A DNA stretch of 64,000 nt, taken from contig NZ_BMXS01000020.1 in NCBI RefSeq assembly GCF_014651875.1, positions 18,173 to 82,172 of the forward strand. The letters run 5' to 3'. Under the pieces are notes generated by a model that did not search any database, was not told the origin of the DNA, and worked only from the letters and a program-made list of their open reading frames with translations. Source of the DNA: Litchfieldella qijiaojingensis. GTDB lineage: Bacteria > Pseudomonadota > Gammaproteobacteria > Pseudomonadales > Halomonadaceae. Both the position numbers and the translations under genes were made by a program. The stretch's first letter is position 1; every line of letters begins with the position of its first letter. Shown here piece after piece: positions 56,248 to 64,000 of this stretch.

Positions 56248-57183
56248 ATGAAACGAATCCGGGTTATCGACTCCCATACCGGCGGTGAGCCCACTCGACT
56301 GGTACTGGATGGCTTCCCTAACTTGGGGCAAGGCTCCATGGCCGAGCGCCTGGCAGCCTTGCGCGAGCGGCATGATCCCTGGCGCCGGGCATGCATGCTG
56401 GAGCCGCGTGGTCACGATGTGCTGGTTGGCGCCCTGCTCTGCCCCGCGGAAAGCGAAGGCGCCACCTGCGGCGTGATCTTCTTCAACAACACCGGTTATC
56501 TGGGCATGTGCGGCCATGGCACCATCGGTGTGGTGGCGTCACTGGCCTATCTCGGCAAGATCCAGCCCGGCCGGCACCTTATCGATACCCCGGTCGGCAC
56601 GGTGGAAGCCACGCTACACGAGGATGGCGACGTGACGATCCGCAACGTGCCAGCCTACCGCTATCGCCAGGACGTACCCCTGGACGTACCGGGCCATGGC
56701 CGCGTGACGGGCGATATCGCCTGGGGTGGAAACTGGTTTTTCTTGATCGGAGAACATGGTCAGCGCGTCGCGTTGGACAACGTGGAGGGCCTGACCGACT
56801 ACTGCTGGGCAGTGCGTCAGGAATTGGAAAGGACAGGGGTCACAGGCGAGGATGGTGGAATCATCGACCACATCGAGCTATTCGCCGAGGACCCGCAGGC
56901 GGACAGCCGCAACTTCGTGCTATGCCCGGGCAAGGCCTACGACCGCTCCCCTTGCGGCACCGGCACCAGTGCCAAGCTGGGCTGCCTGGCGGCGGACGGC
57001 AAACTGGCGCCCGGCCAAGTCTGGCGCCAGGCCAGCATCACCGGCAGCGAGTTCCAGGGATATTACGAAGCCGAAGGCGACAGGATCCGGCCCTACATTC
57101 GTGGCCGCGCCCATATCAGCGCCGAAGCCACACTGGTCATCGACCCAAGCGACCCATTCGCCTGGGGGATCGCCGACGCCTAG
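56248..57183 (+). CDS. 4-hydroxyproline 2-epimerase (Cys/Cys proline-racemase family)
   Basis: The 311-residue protein has the complete catalytic pair: Cys88 in GMCGHGTIG and Cys236 in SPCGTGT, at the positions known for bacterial 4-hydroxyproline epimerases, and the [17 protein letters not shown]-terminus. It turns trans-4-hydroxy-L-proline into cis-4-hydroxy-D-proline. The ATG at 56248 follows AAGAGGACGG. It is transcribed divergently from the deaminase/ALDH/TRAP operon. No D-hydroxyproline dehydrogenase lies in this second locus, so the FAD oxidase of the first one or another enzyme must supply that step. Confidence 0.9.
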   Translation: MKRIRVIDSHTGGEPTRLVLDGFPNLGQGSMAERLAALRERHDPWRRACMLEPRGHDVLVGALLCPAESEGATCGVIFFNNTGYLGMCGHGTIGVVASLAYLGKIQPGRHLIDTPVGTVEATLHEDGDVTIRNVPAYRYRQDVPLDVPGHGRVTGDIAWGGNWFFLIGEHGQRVALDNVEGLTDYCWAVRQELERTGVTGEDGGIIDHIELFAEDPQADSRNFVLCPGKAYDRSPCGTGTSAKLGCLAADGKLAPGQVWRQASITGSEFQGYYEAEGDRIRPYIRGRAHISAEATLVIDPSDPFAWGIADA

Positions 57184-57233
57184 ACTCACCGCCAGACCAT
57201 CGATAGCTGACGTTGCGACTGACGGGTACCGTT

Positions 57234-57500
57234 TCAACGCTGCACGAAGGCGGAACGCATCGTCCCGCCTTCGCTGATCTCGCCCTTGAGATACTGCTCG
57301 GTGGTCAGCATGAACAAGCGCCGGAACAGCTCATGGATCGCCTCCTCGCGGCGCAACGTCAACAGCTCCTGGTCCTCCTCCGACAGTGCTGGATCCTGCC
57401 GTGGGTATTCCCATGCCAGACGCACCGCCCCGGATGACGCATCGCAGATCTGCAGCGTGGGATTGGTGCCCTTGAGTCCGGTGTTGATTCGATACGGCAT
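57234..57500 (-). CDS. Small hypothetical protein behind a Fur-like palindrome
   Basis: An 88-residue soluble protein starting MPYRINTGLKGTNPTLQICD, with a GGAGG box. The middle (SEEDQELLTLRREEAIHELF) is a charged amphipathic helix. I do not recognise the family. Its start lies 23 bases from a long palindrome (57523-57555), suggesting metal or other repressor control. The codon for the last residues overlaps a hairpin (57245-57275), possibly its terminator. Confidence 0.6.
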   Translation of the reverse strand: MPYRINTGLKGTNPTLQICDASSGAVRLAWEYPRQDPALSEEDQELLTLRREEAIHELFRRLFMLTTEQYLKGEISEGGTMRSAFVQR

Positions 57501-57522
57501 GATGGCCTCCTTGCTTGATAGT

Positions 57523-57555
57523 CTTTGCAAATGACAATAATTATCATTTGCAAAG
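57523..57555. promoter_or_regulatory. 33-bp palindrome resembling a Fur box
   Basis: Two perfect 12-base arms, CTTTGCAAATGA and its complement, flank a 9-base AT-rich centre. The core TGACAATAATTATCA resembles the Fur consensus GATAATGATAATCATTATC. It lies directly upstream of the small hypothetical gene at 57234-57500. Confidence 0.55.
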
Positions 57556-57726
57556 ATACTATAGGAGCGATACGCCCAGGTGTCAAAGGAGAACCTGCGA
57601 TGGCTGCGTCGCTTTCCCAACCTCAGCCACAGCTTCTATGTTGATAACGAGCCTCAACGCATTCCCTATGTGATCGATCCCGACCGCCGAGGCGTTCGAG
57701 CAGCGCGAAGACTAGGGCACTCCCAA

Positions 57727-59157
57727 TTACCCCTTGATGCAGACGAGCGGCCTCAACTTGGCAACCTTGCGCGCCAGCCCCGCTTCCTCGGCACCGTCGA
57801 CCACCGCATCGACATCCTTGTATGCCTGGGGCGCCTCCTCAGCGACCCCTCTGAGGGAGGGGCTGCGGACAATGATGCCGCGCTCGCGCAGCTCCTTCAG
57901 CAACCGCCCACCCTGCCAGCTCTTGTGCGCCTGGCGGCGGCTCATGGCACGTCCGGCCCCGTGACAGGCCGAGGCAAACGACGGCACGCGAGGATTGGCG
58001 TTACCGGCGAGCACGTACGAAGCCGTGCCCATGGAACCCCCGATCAGCACCGGTTGGCCAACAGCACGATACTCATCGGGGAGATCCGGGTGGCCGGGGC
58101 CGAAGGCACGAGTCGCTCCCTTACGATGCACGAAGAGCTTCCTGATCACGCCATCGAGCATATGTTCCTCGAGCTTGCACGTGTTGTGCGACACATCGTA
58201 GAGCAGCGTGAGATCGGCTTCGGGTAAGAGTTCGGCAAAGACCTGGCGTGCCAGGTGCGTGATGATCTGGCGGTTGGCCAGCGCGCAATTGCTGGCGGCA
58301 CGCATGGCACCGAGATAGGCCTGCCCGGTGTCGGAGCGTAACGGTGCACAGGCGAGCTCCCGGTCCGGCAACTCGATGCCATGCCGGCGGGCGCTGGTCG
58401 CCATGGTCTTCAGATACTCGGTACCGATCTGGTGACCGAGGCCCCGCGAGCCACAGTGAATGAACACTACCACCTCGTGCTCGTCGAGCCCGTAGACACG
58501 GGCCGTCTCACGGTCGTGAATCTCGCTGACCTCCTGGACCTCGAGATAATGGTTGCCAGAGCCCAAGGTTCCCATCTCGTCCCGCTGACGCTTCTTGGCC
58601 CGGTCGGAAACGGCATCGGTCCGGGCATCGGCGATGCACCCCTGCCCCTCGATGTATTTCAGGTCATCGCGAGTGCCCCAGCCTTGTTCCACCGCCCACC
58701 TGGCGCCCCCGGTGAGCATCGCATCCATCTGCGCGCCGCCGAGGCGGATCGGGCCATGACTGCCGACGCCCACCGGAATCCGGCGAAACAGCGCATCGGC
58801 CAGGCGCTCGTTGAACGGCTCGACATCGCTACGCCGCAAACCAGTACGCAGACAGCGCACACCACAGGATATGTCGAAGCCCACGCCACCGGCGGAAACC
58901 ACTCCGCCCTGATCGGCATCGAAGGCTGCCACGCCGCCGATCGGGAAGCCGTAGCCCCAATGCGCATCCGGCATGGCATAGGACGCCGAGACGATACCGG
59001 GCAGGCAGGCGACATTGACGACCTGGTCGCGGACTTTCTCGTCCATGGCCTGTATCAGCGCTTCCGTGGCATAGATGACCCCCGGCACCCGCATGTTGCC
59101 AGTCGGCTCGATACGCCACTCGAATTCCGAAACGCGGGTCAGGGCTGCAGTCTTCAT
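57727..59157 (-). CDS. rtcB: RNA ligase RtcB
   Basis: The 476-residue protein shows the RtcB core: MPDAHWGYGFPIGGVAAFD, VGFDISCGVRCL, GSGNHYLEVQEV, FIHCGSRGLGHQIG, the His-bearing LLYDVSHNTCKLEEH and PVLIGGSMGTASYVLAG. Near the end, CHGAGRAMSR contains the His that carries GMP (as in SHGAGR). It seals RNA 2',3'-cyclic phosphate to 5'-OH ends with GTP and Mn2+. The ATG at 59157 has a GGGAGGTG box. It follows the archease gene in one operon. Confidence 0.93.
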   Translation of the reverse strand: MKTAALTRVSEFEWRIEPTGNMRVPGVIYATEALIQAMDEKVRDQVVNVACLPGIVSASYAMPDAHWGYGFPIGGVAAFDADQGGVVSAGGVGFDISCGVRCLRTGLRRSDVEPFNERLADALFRRIPVGVGSHGPIRLGGAQMDAMLTGGARWAVEQGWGTRDDLKYIEGQGCIADARTDAVSDRAKKRQRDEMGTLGSGNHYLEVQEVSEIHDRETARVYGLDEHEVVVFIHCGSRGLGHQIGTEYLKTMATSARRHGIELPDRELACAPLRSDTGQAYLGAMRAASNCALANRQIITHLARQVFAELLPEADLTLLYDVSHNTCKLEEHMLDGVIRKLFVHRKGATRAFGPGHPDLPDEYRAVGQPVLIGGSMGTASYVLAGNANPRVPSFASACHGAGRAMSRRQAHKSWQGGRLLKELRERGIIVRSPSLRGVAEEAPQAYKDVDAVVDGAEEAGLARKVAKLRPLVCIKG

Positions 59158-59267
59158 GCTCACACCTCCCTGATTCCCAAAGTGATAAGGCTGCCGCCTC
59201 ATTGGAAAGAACCTGAGAGAACGTGTTCCAGTGTTTCTCCGAAAAATCGCCGAGCGATGACCAAACC

Positions 59268-59678
59268 CTATACATCGACCACGCATTGCGCGCGCCATTC
59301 CCCCGGCCGGTCTTCACGCACTTCCAGCTCGGTATAGGTGGCCCCTTTGACCTCGATCGCTGGCTGATGACGAGCGACATCGACGGCCTCGCCACAGGCG
59401 CTACCAAGCAGCAGCGAGCCCTGGAGTTCGACCTTGAAGCGGCAGAACAGCATATGGCGGATCGCCATCTCATAGACGATCGCATTGAGCCAATCGACCA
59501 GCAGCAACTCCCGGTCGGGCGCCTCGCAGCGCACCTCAACGGTTTCAAGACAGCGTATCCCCGCCGGCTCGGCGATCACCGCCGTCAAGGCAACGGCCGC
59601 CTCCTCGAAGGCCCGCTCGAGCGTCTCGCCAACGCCCCGAACCCCGATATCGGCGCCATGATGGAAGTGTGACCACAT
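59268..59678 (-). CDS. Archease (RtcB activator)
   Basis: A 136-residue protein beginning MWSHFHHGADIGVRGVGETL, with the archease pattern H-x-AD-x-G near the start, a central LLLVDWLNAIVYEMAIRHML helix and a C-terminal ELEVREDRPGEWRAQCVVDV. Archease promotes turnover of RtcB-GMP. It is encoded first, 110 bases before rtcB. The name archease is certain enough from the metal-site motif and partner gene. Confidence 0.88.
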   Translation of the reverse strand: MWSHFHHGADIGVRGVGETLERAFEEAAVALTAVIAEPAGIRCLETVEVRCEAPDRELLLVDWLNAIVYEMAIRHMLFCRFKVELQGSLLLGSACGEAVDVARHQPAIEVKGATYTELEVREDRPGEWRAQCVVDV

Positions 59679-59765
59679 ACCGCTCCAGCGCCCCCAAGGC
59701 GCAAATGGCGGCGGAAGGTTTCTCTCCTATCAGTGAAGTCCAAGGGGGTGGGCAAGCTCAAGGAG

Positions 59766-60160
59766 CTTGAAGGCTCTTCCAACACTCGCAAACGCCACCT
59801 CATGTGTAGGAGCTGGCCGTGGCCGCGATGCAGAACCTCCCGGGAGCCATTGAAGTGGATTCCGAATACCAAGCTGCCTACCTGACAGCTAGGCCGACGC
59901 TCCCGAACTGTGGCACCTCGACTGCAAACGCCACCGCACTCGTAGGAGCTGGCCGTGGCCGCGATGAAGGGCTGCCGGGAGCCATTGAAGTGCGTTCCGG
60001 AGAGTAGGCTGCCTATGCAGCAAGCAGACATACCGACGCTCCCGAACTGTGGCACCTCGACTGCAAACGCCACCGCACTCGTAGGAGCTGGCCGTGGCCG
60101 CGATGAAGGGTTGCCGGGGCCATTGAAGTGGATTCCAAATACCAAGCAGCCTATGCGGCA
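59766..60160. repeat. Tandem REP-like repeats
   Basis: GTAGGAGCTGGCCGTGGCC (followed by GCGATG) occurs at 59806, 59942 and 60081, spaced 136 and 139 bases. The intervening units also match (CGACGCTCCCGAACTGTGG, then CACCTCGACTGCAAACGCCA), so about 2.5 copies of a 137-base unit are present. The core resembles REP elements of pseudomonads (GTAGGAG with a short GC hairpin), usually moved by a RAYT transposase. No gene is seen in 59679-60314. Confidence 0.75.
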
Positions 60161-60215
60161 GCTTTCAACCCCCACGCCTGAGGGGATCATTCGACTGATA
60201 GCAAAACGAAGCCTT

Positions 60216-60240
60216 CCCGCCTTCGGGCGGTGACTATTTT
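60216..60240 (+). terminator. Possible terminator before higB
   Basis: CCGCC-TTCG-GGCGG is a stem with a stable tetraloop, followed by TGACTATTTT. The T-run is weak. Confidence 0.4.
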
Positions 60241-60258
60241 GCTTGTCCCAATTGAATC

Positions 60259-60280
60259 CTGTAACTATACAGTATACAGT
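60259..60280. promoter_or_regulatory. Possible HigA operator
   Basis: CTGTA-N4-TACAG (60259-60272) continues into a tandem TATACAG TATACAG (60266-60279), 35 bases before the higB start. Palindromes of GTATAC type are common HigA sites and would allow autorepression of the pair. Confidence 0.45.
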
Positions 60281-60314
60281 TGAGATAGATAACAAGGCGC
60301 AGGGTCATTCATGG

Positions 60315-60593
60315 ATGATAGTCAGCATCAAGCATAAAGGGCTTCAGGCTCTATATGAGAAAGGGACAACCAAGGGTGTACAGCAAGACCACGTCAAGAA
60401 ACTACGCCGCATCCTGGCCAACCTGGATGAAGCGAAAGAACCGAAAGACATGGATTTTCCAGGGTACAAGTTGCACAGCCTGAAGGGCGACAGAGATGGG
60501 TTCTGGTCGGTTTGGGTCAGCGGGAATTGGCGGGTGACGTGGCGTTTCATAGGTGGCGATGTGGAGTTGGTGAATTACGAAGACTACCACTAG
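60315..60593 (+). CDS. higB: HigB toxin (RelE/ParE superfamily mRNA interferase)
   Basis: A 92-residue protein: MIVSIKHKGLQALYEKGTTK start, DHVKKLRRILANLDEAKEPK middle, and a C-terminal block LHSLKGDRDGFWSVWVSGNW plus RVTWRF, the HigB/RelE core. HigB cuts translated mRNA at the ribosome. The toxin gene comes first, as usual for higBA, and the antitoxin follows 52 bases on. The frame is open upstream to 60243, but only the shorter form matches the family. Confidence 0.9.
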   Translation: MIVSIKHKGLQALYEKGTTKGVQQDHVKKLRRILANLDEAKEPKDMDFPGYKLHSLKGDRDGFWSVWVSGNWRVTWRFIGGDVELVNYEDYH

Positions 60594-60645
60594 CCCCAAG
60601 AGGTCCACCTTGGCCAACATTGATACAGTGAGAGGTAATACAGTC

Positions 60646-60933
60646 ATGGCCATGTTTAATCCGCCACACCCCGGCGAGATCTTGCGAGAGGATGTCATCG
60701 AGGCACTGGGTATGACCGTGAGCGAAGCCGCCCAGCATCTAGGACTAACCCGCGTTCAGTTGTCGCGCATACTCAACGAACGTGCCGGTATCAGCCCCGA
60801 CCTAGCAGTGCGCCTGGAACGCGCCGGGATCAGCACGGCACGTCAGTGGATGGCCCTGCAGTCGGCCTATGAGCTGTGGCAGGCCGAGCAGCGCGAGCAG
60901 CCCGCCGTCAAACGGCTGGTCGCGACCACCTGA
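60646..60933 (+). CDS. higA: HigA antitoxin (XRE-type DNA-binding protein)
   Basis: A 95-residue protein with the HigA start FNPPHPGEILREDVIEALGM and a helix-turn-helix (VSEAAQHLGLTRVQLSRILN), then AGISPDLAVRLERAGI. It neutralises HigB and represses the operon. The AGAGG box upstream supports the ATG at 60646. It ends 23 bases before a terminator and 128 bases before the first CRISPR repeat. Confidence 0.92.
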   Translation: MAMFNPPHPGEILREDVIEALGMTVSEAAQHLGLTRVQLSRILNERAGISPDLAVRLERAGISTARQWMALQSAYELWQAEQREQPAVKRLVATT

Positions 60934-60955
60934 AGCAACTATACCACTCGTTTCT

Positions 60956-60988
60956 GCCCAACCGTCGCCTGTCGGTGGGGCTTTCTTT
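60956..60988 (+). terminator. higBA terminator
   Basis: GCCCAACC pairs with GGTGGGGC (one mismatch) and is followed by TTTCTTTT, between higA and the CRISPR array. Confidence 0.6.
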
Positions 60989-61354
60989 TGTCTGGGCTTC
61001 AGCACAAGTCGAACGGTGGCGTAGGCCGAACGGCGGTGCCGGCCGCTTCCACGTCGCGTTGTTTCTATCCTCGCGGCCCGGGCGGGCCGCAACGTGAGGT
61101 TGCTTGCGGCCATCGTCCTGGAGCCACTCGTTTCTATCCGCGCAACCCGAGCGGGCCGCGACATCCATTCAGCTGCTTCTTGCGTCGTCTTGAACTGGTT
61201 TCTATCCGCGCAGCCCGTGCGGGCTGCGACTCATGAACTGGCCACAGCAAATCGACTATTACGGCGTTCCTATCCACGCAGCCCATATGGGCTGCGACTC
61301 TCATTGATGTTGGCACCAGGCCTTGCGCTCATTTCTATCCACGCGGGCCGCGAC

Positions 61355-61389
61355 AAACGCGTCACCTTTGTGATGGGCACGCAAATGGG
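61355..61389 (-). other. CRISPR spacer, near-duplicate copy 1
   Basis: This 35-base spacer differs at only one position (third base on the plus strand) from that at 62885-62919. On the plus strand both encode VTFVMGTQMG in the same frame. Confidence 0.9.
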
Positions 61390-62884
61390 GTTTCTATCCG
61401 CGCGGCCCGGGCGGGCCGCGACGAGGGTGTAAACCGACTCGGTAATCTTGTTCTGGTTGCTATCCACGCAGCCCTACAGGCTGCGACACGCCTGAGTCCA
61501 GAACTTCAACAATGGGAACCAGTTTCTATCCGCGCGGCCACACGGGCCACGACTGTCCGGGTGCCAGCTCTGCATCCGCAGCAGCATGTTTCTACCCACG
61601 CGACTGGGATGGACCGCGACATCCCGGCGTCCGCATGCTGGCCGGGACTTCATTGTTTCTATCCATGCAGCCGGGGCAAGCCGCGACCTCAGCGCGTAAC
61701 CAGTCTGCGGGTTACTGTCGCATGTTTCTATCCATGCATCCCGGACAACGCCCATCACCGCCAGAAACACATACGGCGCGTTTCTACCCGCACGGGCCGC
61801 AACCATCGTCGGCTACCGTTTGGGTAGCGATGCCATCGTTTCAACCCGCACAGCCTGTGCGGGCTGCGACGTTCCTCGAGGAGGTGCTGTAAGCCATGGT
61901 AACTGTTTCTATCCGCGCAGCCCGGGCGGGCCGCGACACCTGGGCAAGCGCCGTCAGCTCGCCGCCGAGCTGGTTTCTATCCGCGCAGCCCGGGCGGGCT
62001 GCGACCTGTGGTGGGGATACCGCCCAAAGAGGGCCGGTGAGTTTCTACCCGCGCAGCCGGGGCGGGCTGCGACCATCGGCCAGCACCGTGGCGTCCCACA
62101 CCTTCTCGTTTCTATCCGCGCAGCCTGGGCAGACCGCAACAATGCTGGCCAAAAGCACCGCATCCGCAATATCCTGTTTCTATCCGCGCGGCCGTGCAAG
62201 CCTCGACTCGTCATCCCCTAGGTAGTGGATGCCACCAGGAGTGTTTCTATCCGCGCAGCCCCTGCGGGTCGCGACTTCGGCTCGGCATTCTTCGCTGGAT
62301 CGCCATTCCTCGTTTCTACCCACGTGGCTCATACAGGCCACGACTCCGGCCTGGAACTGCGAATGCTCGCGCACTTCATGTTTCTCCCACCGCAGACAGG
62401 AGGACTGCGACCTGAGCTTACGGCCCATCTTGCCGACACTGACCAGGTTTCTATCCGCGCAGTCCGTGCAGGCTGCGACCTGGCTCAGCCATGTGCGTGA
62501 TTTCTCTGCCGTGTTGTTTCTACCCGCGCGGCCCGTGCGGGCTGCGACTAGGTGATTCGACTCTCGTGCTCTGGCTTCGGGAGTTTCTATCCACGCAGCC
62601 AGAACGGGCTGCGACTCGATACGACGACACAGCTCACCAATTCCAACCTGTTTCTATCCGCACAGCCTGTACAGGCTGTGACAGGGCCTCGCGCTGATCG
62701 TTGAGGACAAACTTGTCGTTTCTATCCACGCAGCCCGGGCGGGGTGCGACACTGGCGCTCGGTCTCCCCAAGATACTTGGAGTAGTTTCTATCCGCGCAG
62801 CCCGTGCGGGCCACAACCTCCGCGCACCTGCCGGACGACCGACTGCCTGGAAGTTTCTATCCGCACGGCCATGCTAGCTGCGAC

Positions 62885-62919
62885 AACCGCGTCACCTTTG
62901 TGATGGGCACGCAAATGGG
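62885..62919 (-). other. CRISPR spacer, near-duplicate copy 2
   Basis: 34 of 35 bases match the spacer at 61355-61389, but the flanking repeats and neighbouring spacers differ, so it is not a block duplication. Confidence 0.9.
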
Positions 62920-64000
62920 GTTTCTATCCGCACGGTCCGTACAGGCCGCGACAACTGGGGATCTTGCTCGCGCGACGTTTCGTGGCGGTTTCTATCCGCG
63001 CAGCCCAGTCGGGCTGCGACCAGGGCGTCGCGGGCTTCCTTGAACCGCTGGGCATCGTTTCTATCCTCGCGGCCCGGGCGGGCCGCGACGACCGGCAACA
63101 ACATCAACCTGCGCGACAGCGTGTTTCTACCCGCACAGCATCTCAGCTAGCATCGAGCCGCGCCCGTTTCTATCCTCGCGGCCTGTGCAGGTCACGACTC
63201 GATGACTTTGCGCTCGGCTACATTGTGACCGATGTTTCTATCCGCGCGACCTGTGCGGGCCAAGACCCTCTATGACAACGCACAAAACCTCGACGAACTG
63301 GTATTTCTATCCACCAGCCCGTGCAGCCGCGACATGTACTCGTTCGGACCCAGCACACCGTTGTTGTAGTTTCTATTCGCGCAGTCCGGGCAGGCTGCGA
63401 CCTTGAAGCGTTCGCGGCAACGGGCGCCTTGGTAGTAGTTTCTATCCACGCAGCCATGAGGGCTGCGACACGCTTCATGCCAACGGTCACGTACTAGGCG
63501 ACATTGTTTCTACCCGTGCAACCGTGCGGGCTGCGACCTTCTTCTTCAAGCGCTTCGCCGCCCTCTTCCGCTCGTTTCTATCCGCGCGGCCCGGGCGGGC
63601 CGCGACGTTCTGGTCCAGGGTCTGCCGGGCGAAAGCGTCCCGTTTCTATCCGCGCAGCCGTGCGGGCTGCGACGGGCGTTGGCGAAACGGCGCCATGCCT
63701 TCCTAGAGTTTCTATCCGCGCAGCCGTGCGGGCTGCGACTCAAGGGGGAGCGCCAACGCAAACAACAACGCGCGGTTTCTATCCGCGCGGCCCGGGCGGG
63801 CCGCGACCAGCTGCATGACCGCACCATTGTCAATCAGCGTCTGTTTCTATCCGCGCGGCCCGGGCGGGCCGCGACTCATGCGCCACAGCCAAATGGGCGC
63901 CGTCAGGACTGTTTCTATCCGCGCGGCCCGGGCGGGCCGCGACGTTACATAGCAGACTGCCTGGCATCCATGGTATTGTTTCTATCCGCGCGGCCCGGGC

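Larger units (their letters stand above)
61061..64000 (-). CRISPR. CRISPR array, type I-C-like, 45 repeats seen, highly variable repeats; runs off the window
   Basis: 45 repeats (mostly 33, some 32 bases; last one cut at 64000) alternate with 44 spacers, mostly 33-36 bases. Read on the minus strand, the repeat starts GTCGC, holds a GC-rich hairpin and ends GCGGATAGAAAC, close to type I-C repeats (GTCGC...GTGGATTGAAAC). Transcription should therefore run leftward with the leader right of the window. The rightmost complete copies (63775, 63843, 63911) are identical, as is the visible part of the last (63978). Leftward they diverge, but mainly in the stem and loop; the GAAAC-side handle is almost constant. 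Repeats at 61331 and 61780 lack the same 9 stem bases, and 63123 is fused to a shortened spacer. No cas gene lies in the window. Confidence 0.95.

Noticed and set aside
57580..57726. Possible plus-strand small gene (GTG start, SKENLRWLRRFPNLSHSFYV)
   Set aside because: Its 3' part runs antisense through rtcB and no family is recognisable; it may be a fragment.
60997..61060. A 46th, more decayed CRISPR unit left of the first clear repeat
   Set aside because: The sequence before 61061 has no recognisable handle or stem at the expected distance.
61061..63833. Many short open frames across the array
   Set aside because: They arise from the repeated GC-rich units and end irregularly; no protein family is visible.

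Overview
The window comes from a high-GC, metabolically versatile gammaproteobacterium. The glnA / DUF4124 / ntrB / ntrC order, three TRAP transporters, a TctABC transporter and a full D-mannonate cluster suggest Halomonadaceae (Halomonas or Chromohalobacter type). This is inferred from gene content only, as the window has no rRNA or other taxonomic marker. No tRNA or rRNA gene was seen.

Positions 1-11,300 form a hydroxyproline-type catabolic region read leftward. An AraC/GlxA-type regulator is followed by a DapA-family deaminase, a FAD oxidase, an aldehyde dehydrogenase, a TRAP transporter, a proline-racemase-family enzyme with a Ser/Cys active-site pair and an Ldh2-type imine reductase. The region ends in two broken genes, an MDR dehydrogenase tail and an enolase-superfamily gene lacking its middle. 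A LysR regulator lies on the right flank. A second, more compact version lies at 49,900-57,200: GntR regulator, TRAP transporter, aldehyde dehydrogenase, DapA-family enzyme and a divergent Cys/Cys 4-hydroxyproline epimerase.

Positions 12,500-21,500 form a hexuronate/D-mannonate cluster under a GntR regulator. It holds two unrelated mannonate dehydratases (UxuA and ManD), a fructuronate-reductase-type enzyme, an MDR dehydrogenase and a TRAP transporter, with a decayed LysR gene at its edge. From 21,700 to 27,300 come mostly housekeeping genes: HAD phosphatase, SUI1/YciH, a YbaY-type lipoprotein, Sir2, a NERD protein, RNase T2 and dGTPase. A TctCBA transporter with a class III CoA-transferase and an HMG-CoA-lyase-like enzyme (27,400-32,650) probably imports and cleaves an organic acid through its CoA ester.

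Positions 32,800-37,700 are the nitrogen-control locus, with recognisable NtrC sites and a sigma-54 promoter for glnA. After it come a glycosyltransferase-like gene, a polysaccharide deacetylase, typA and a branched-chain-type ABC transporter with a convergent binding-protein gene, then a dienelactone hydrolase / C45 acyltransferase pair.

The right end holds the archease-rtcB RNA-repair pair, REP-like tandem repeats, a higBA toxin-antitoxin pair and a CRISPR array from 61,061 to the window edge (45 repeats seen, the last cut off). The repeats look type I-C, read from the minus strand, so leader and cas genes should lie beyond the right edge. Very few repeats are identical. Most differ in the hairpin stem, often by paired changes that keep base pairing, while the segment forming the crRNA 5' handle stays nearly constant. 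I regard this as the most unusual feature of the window.
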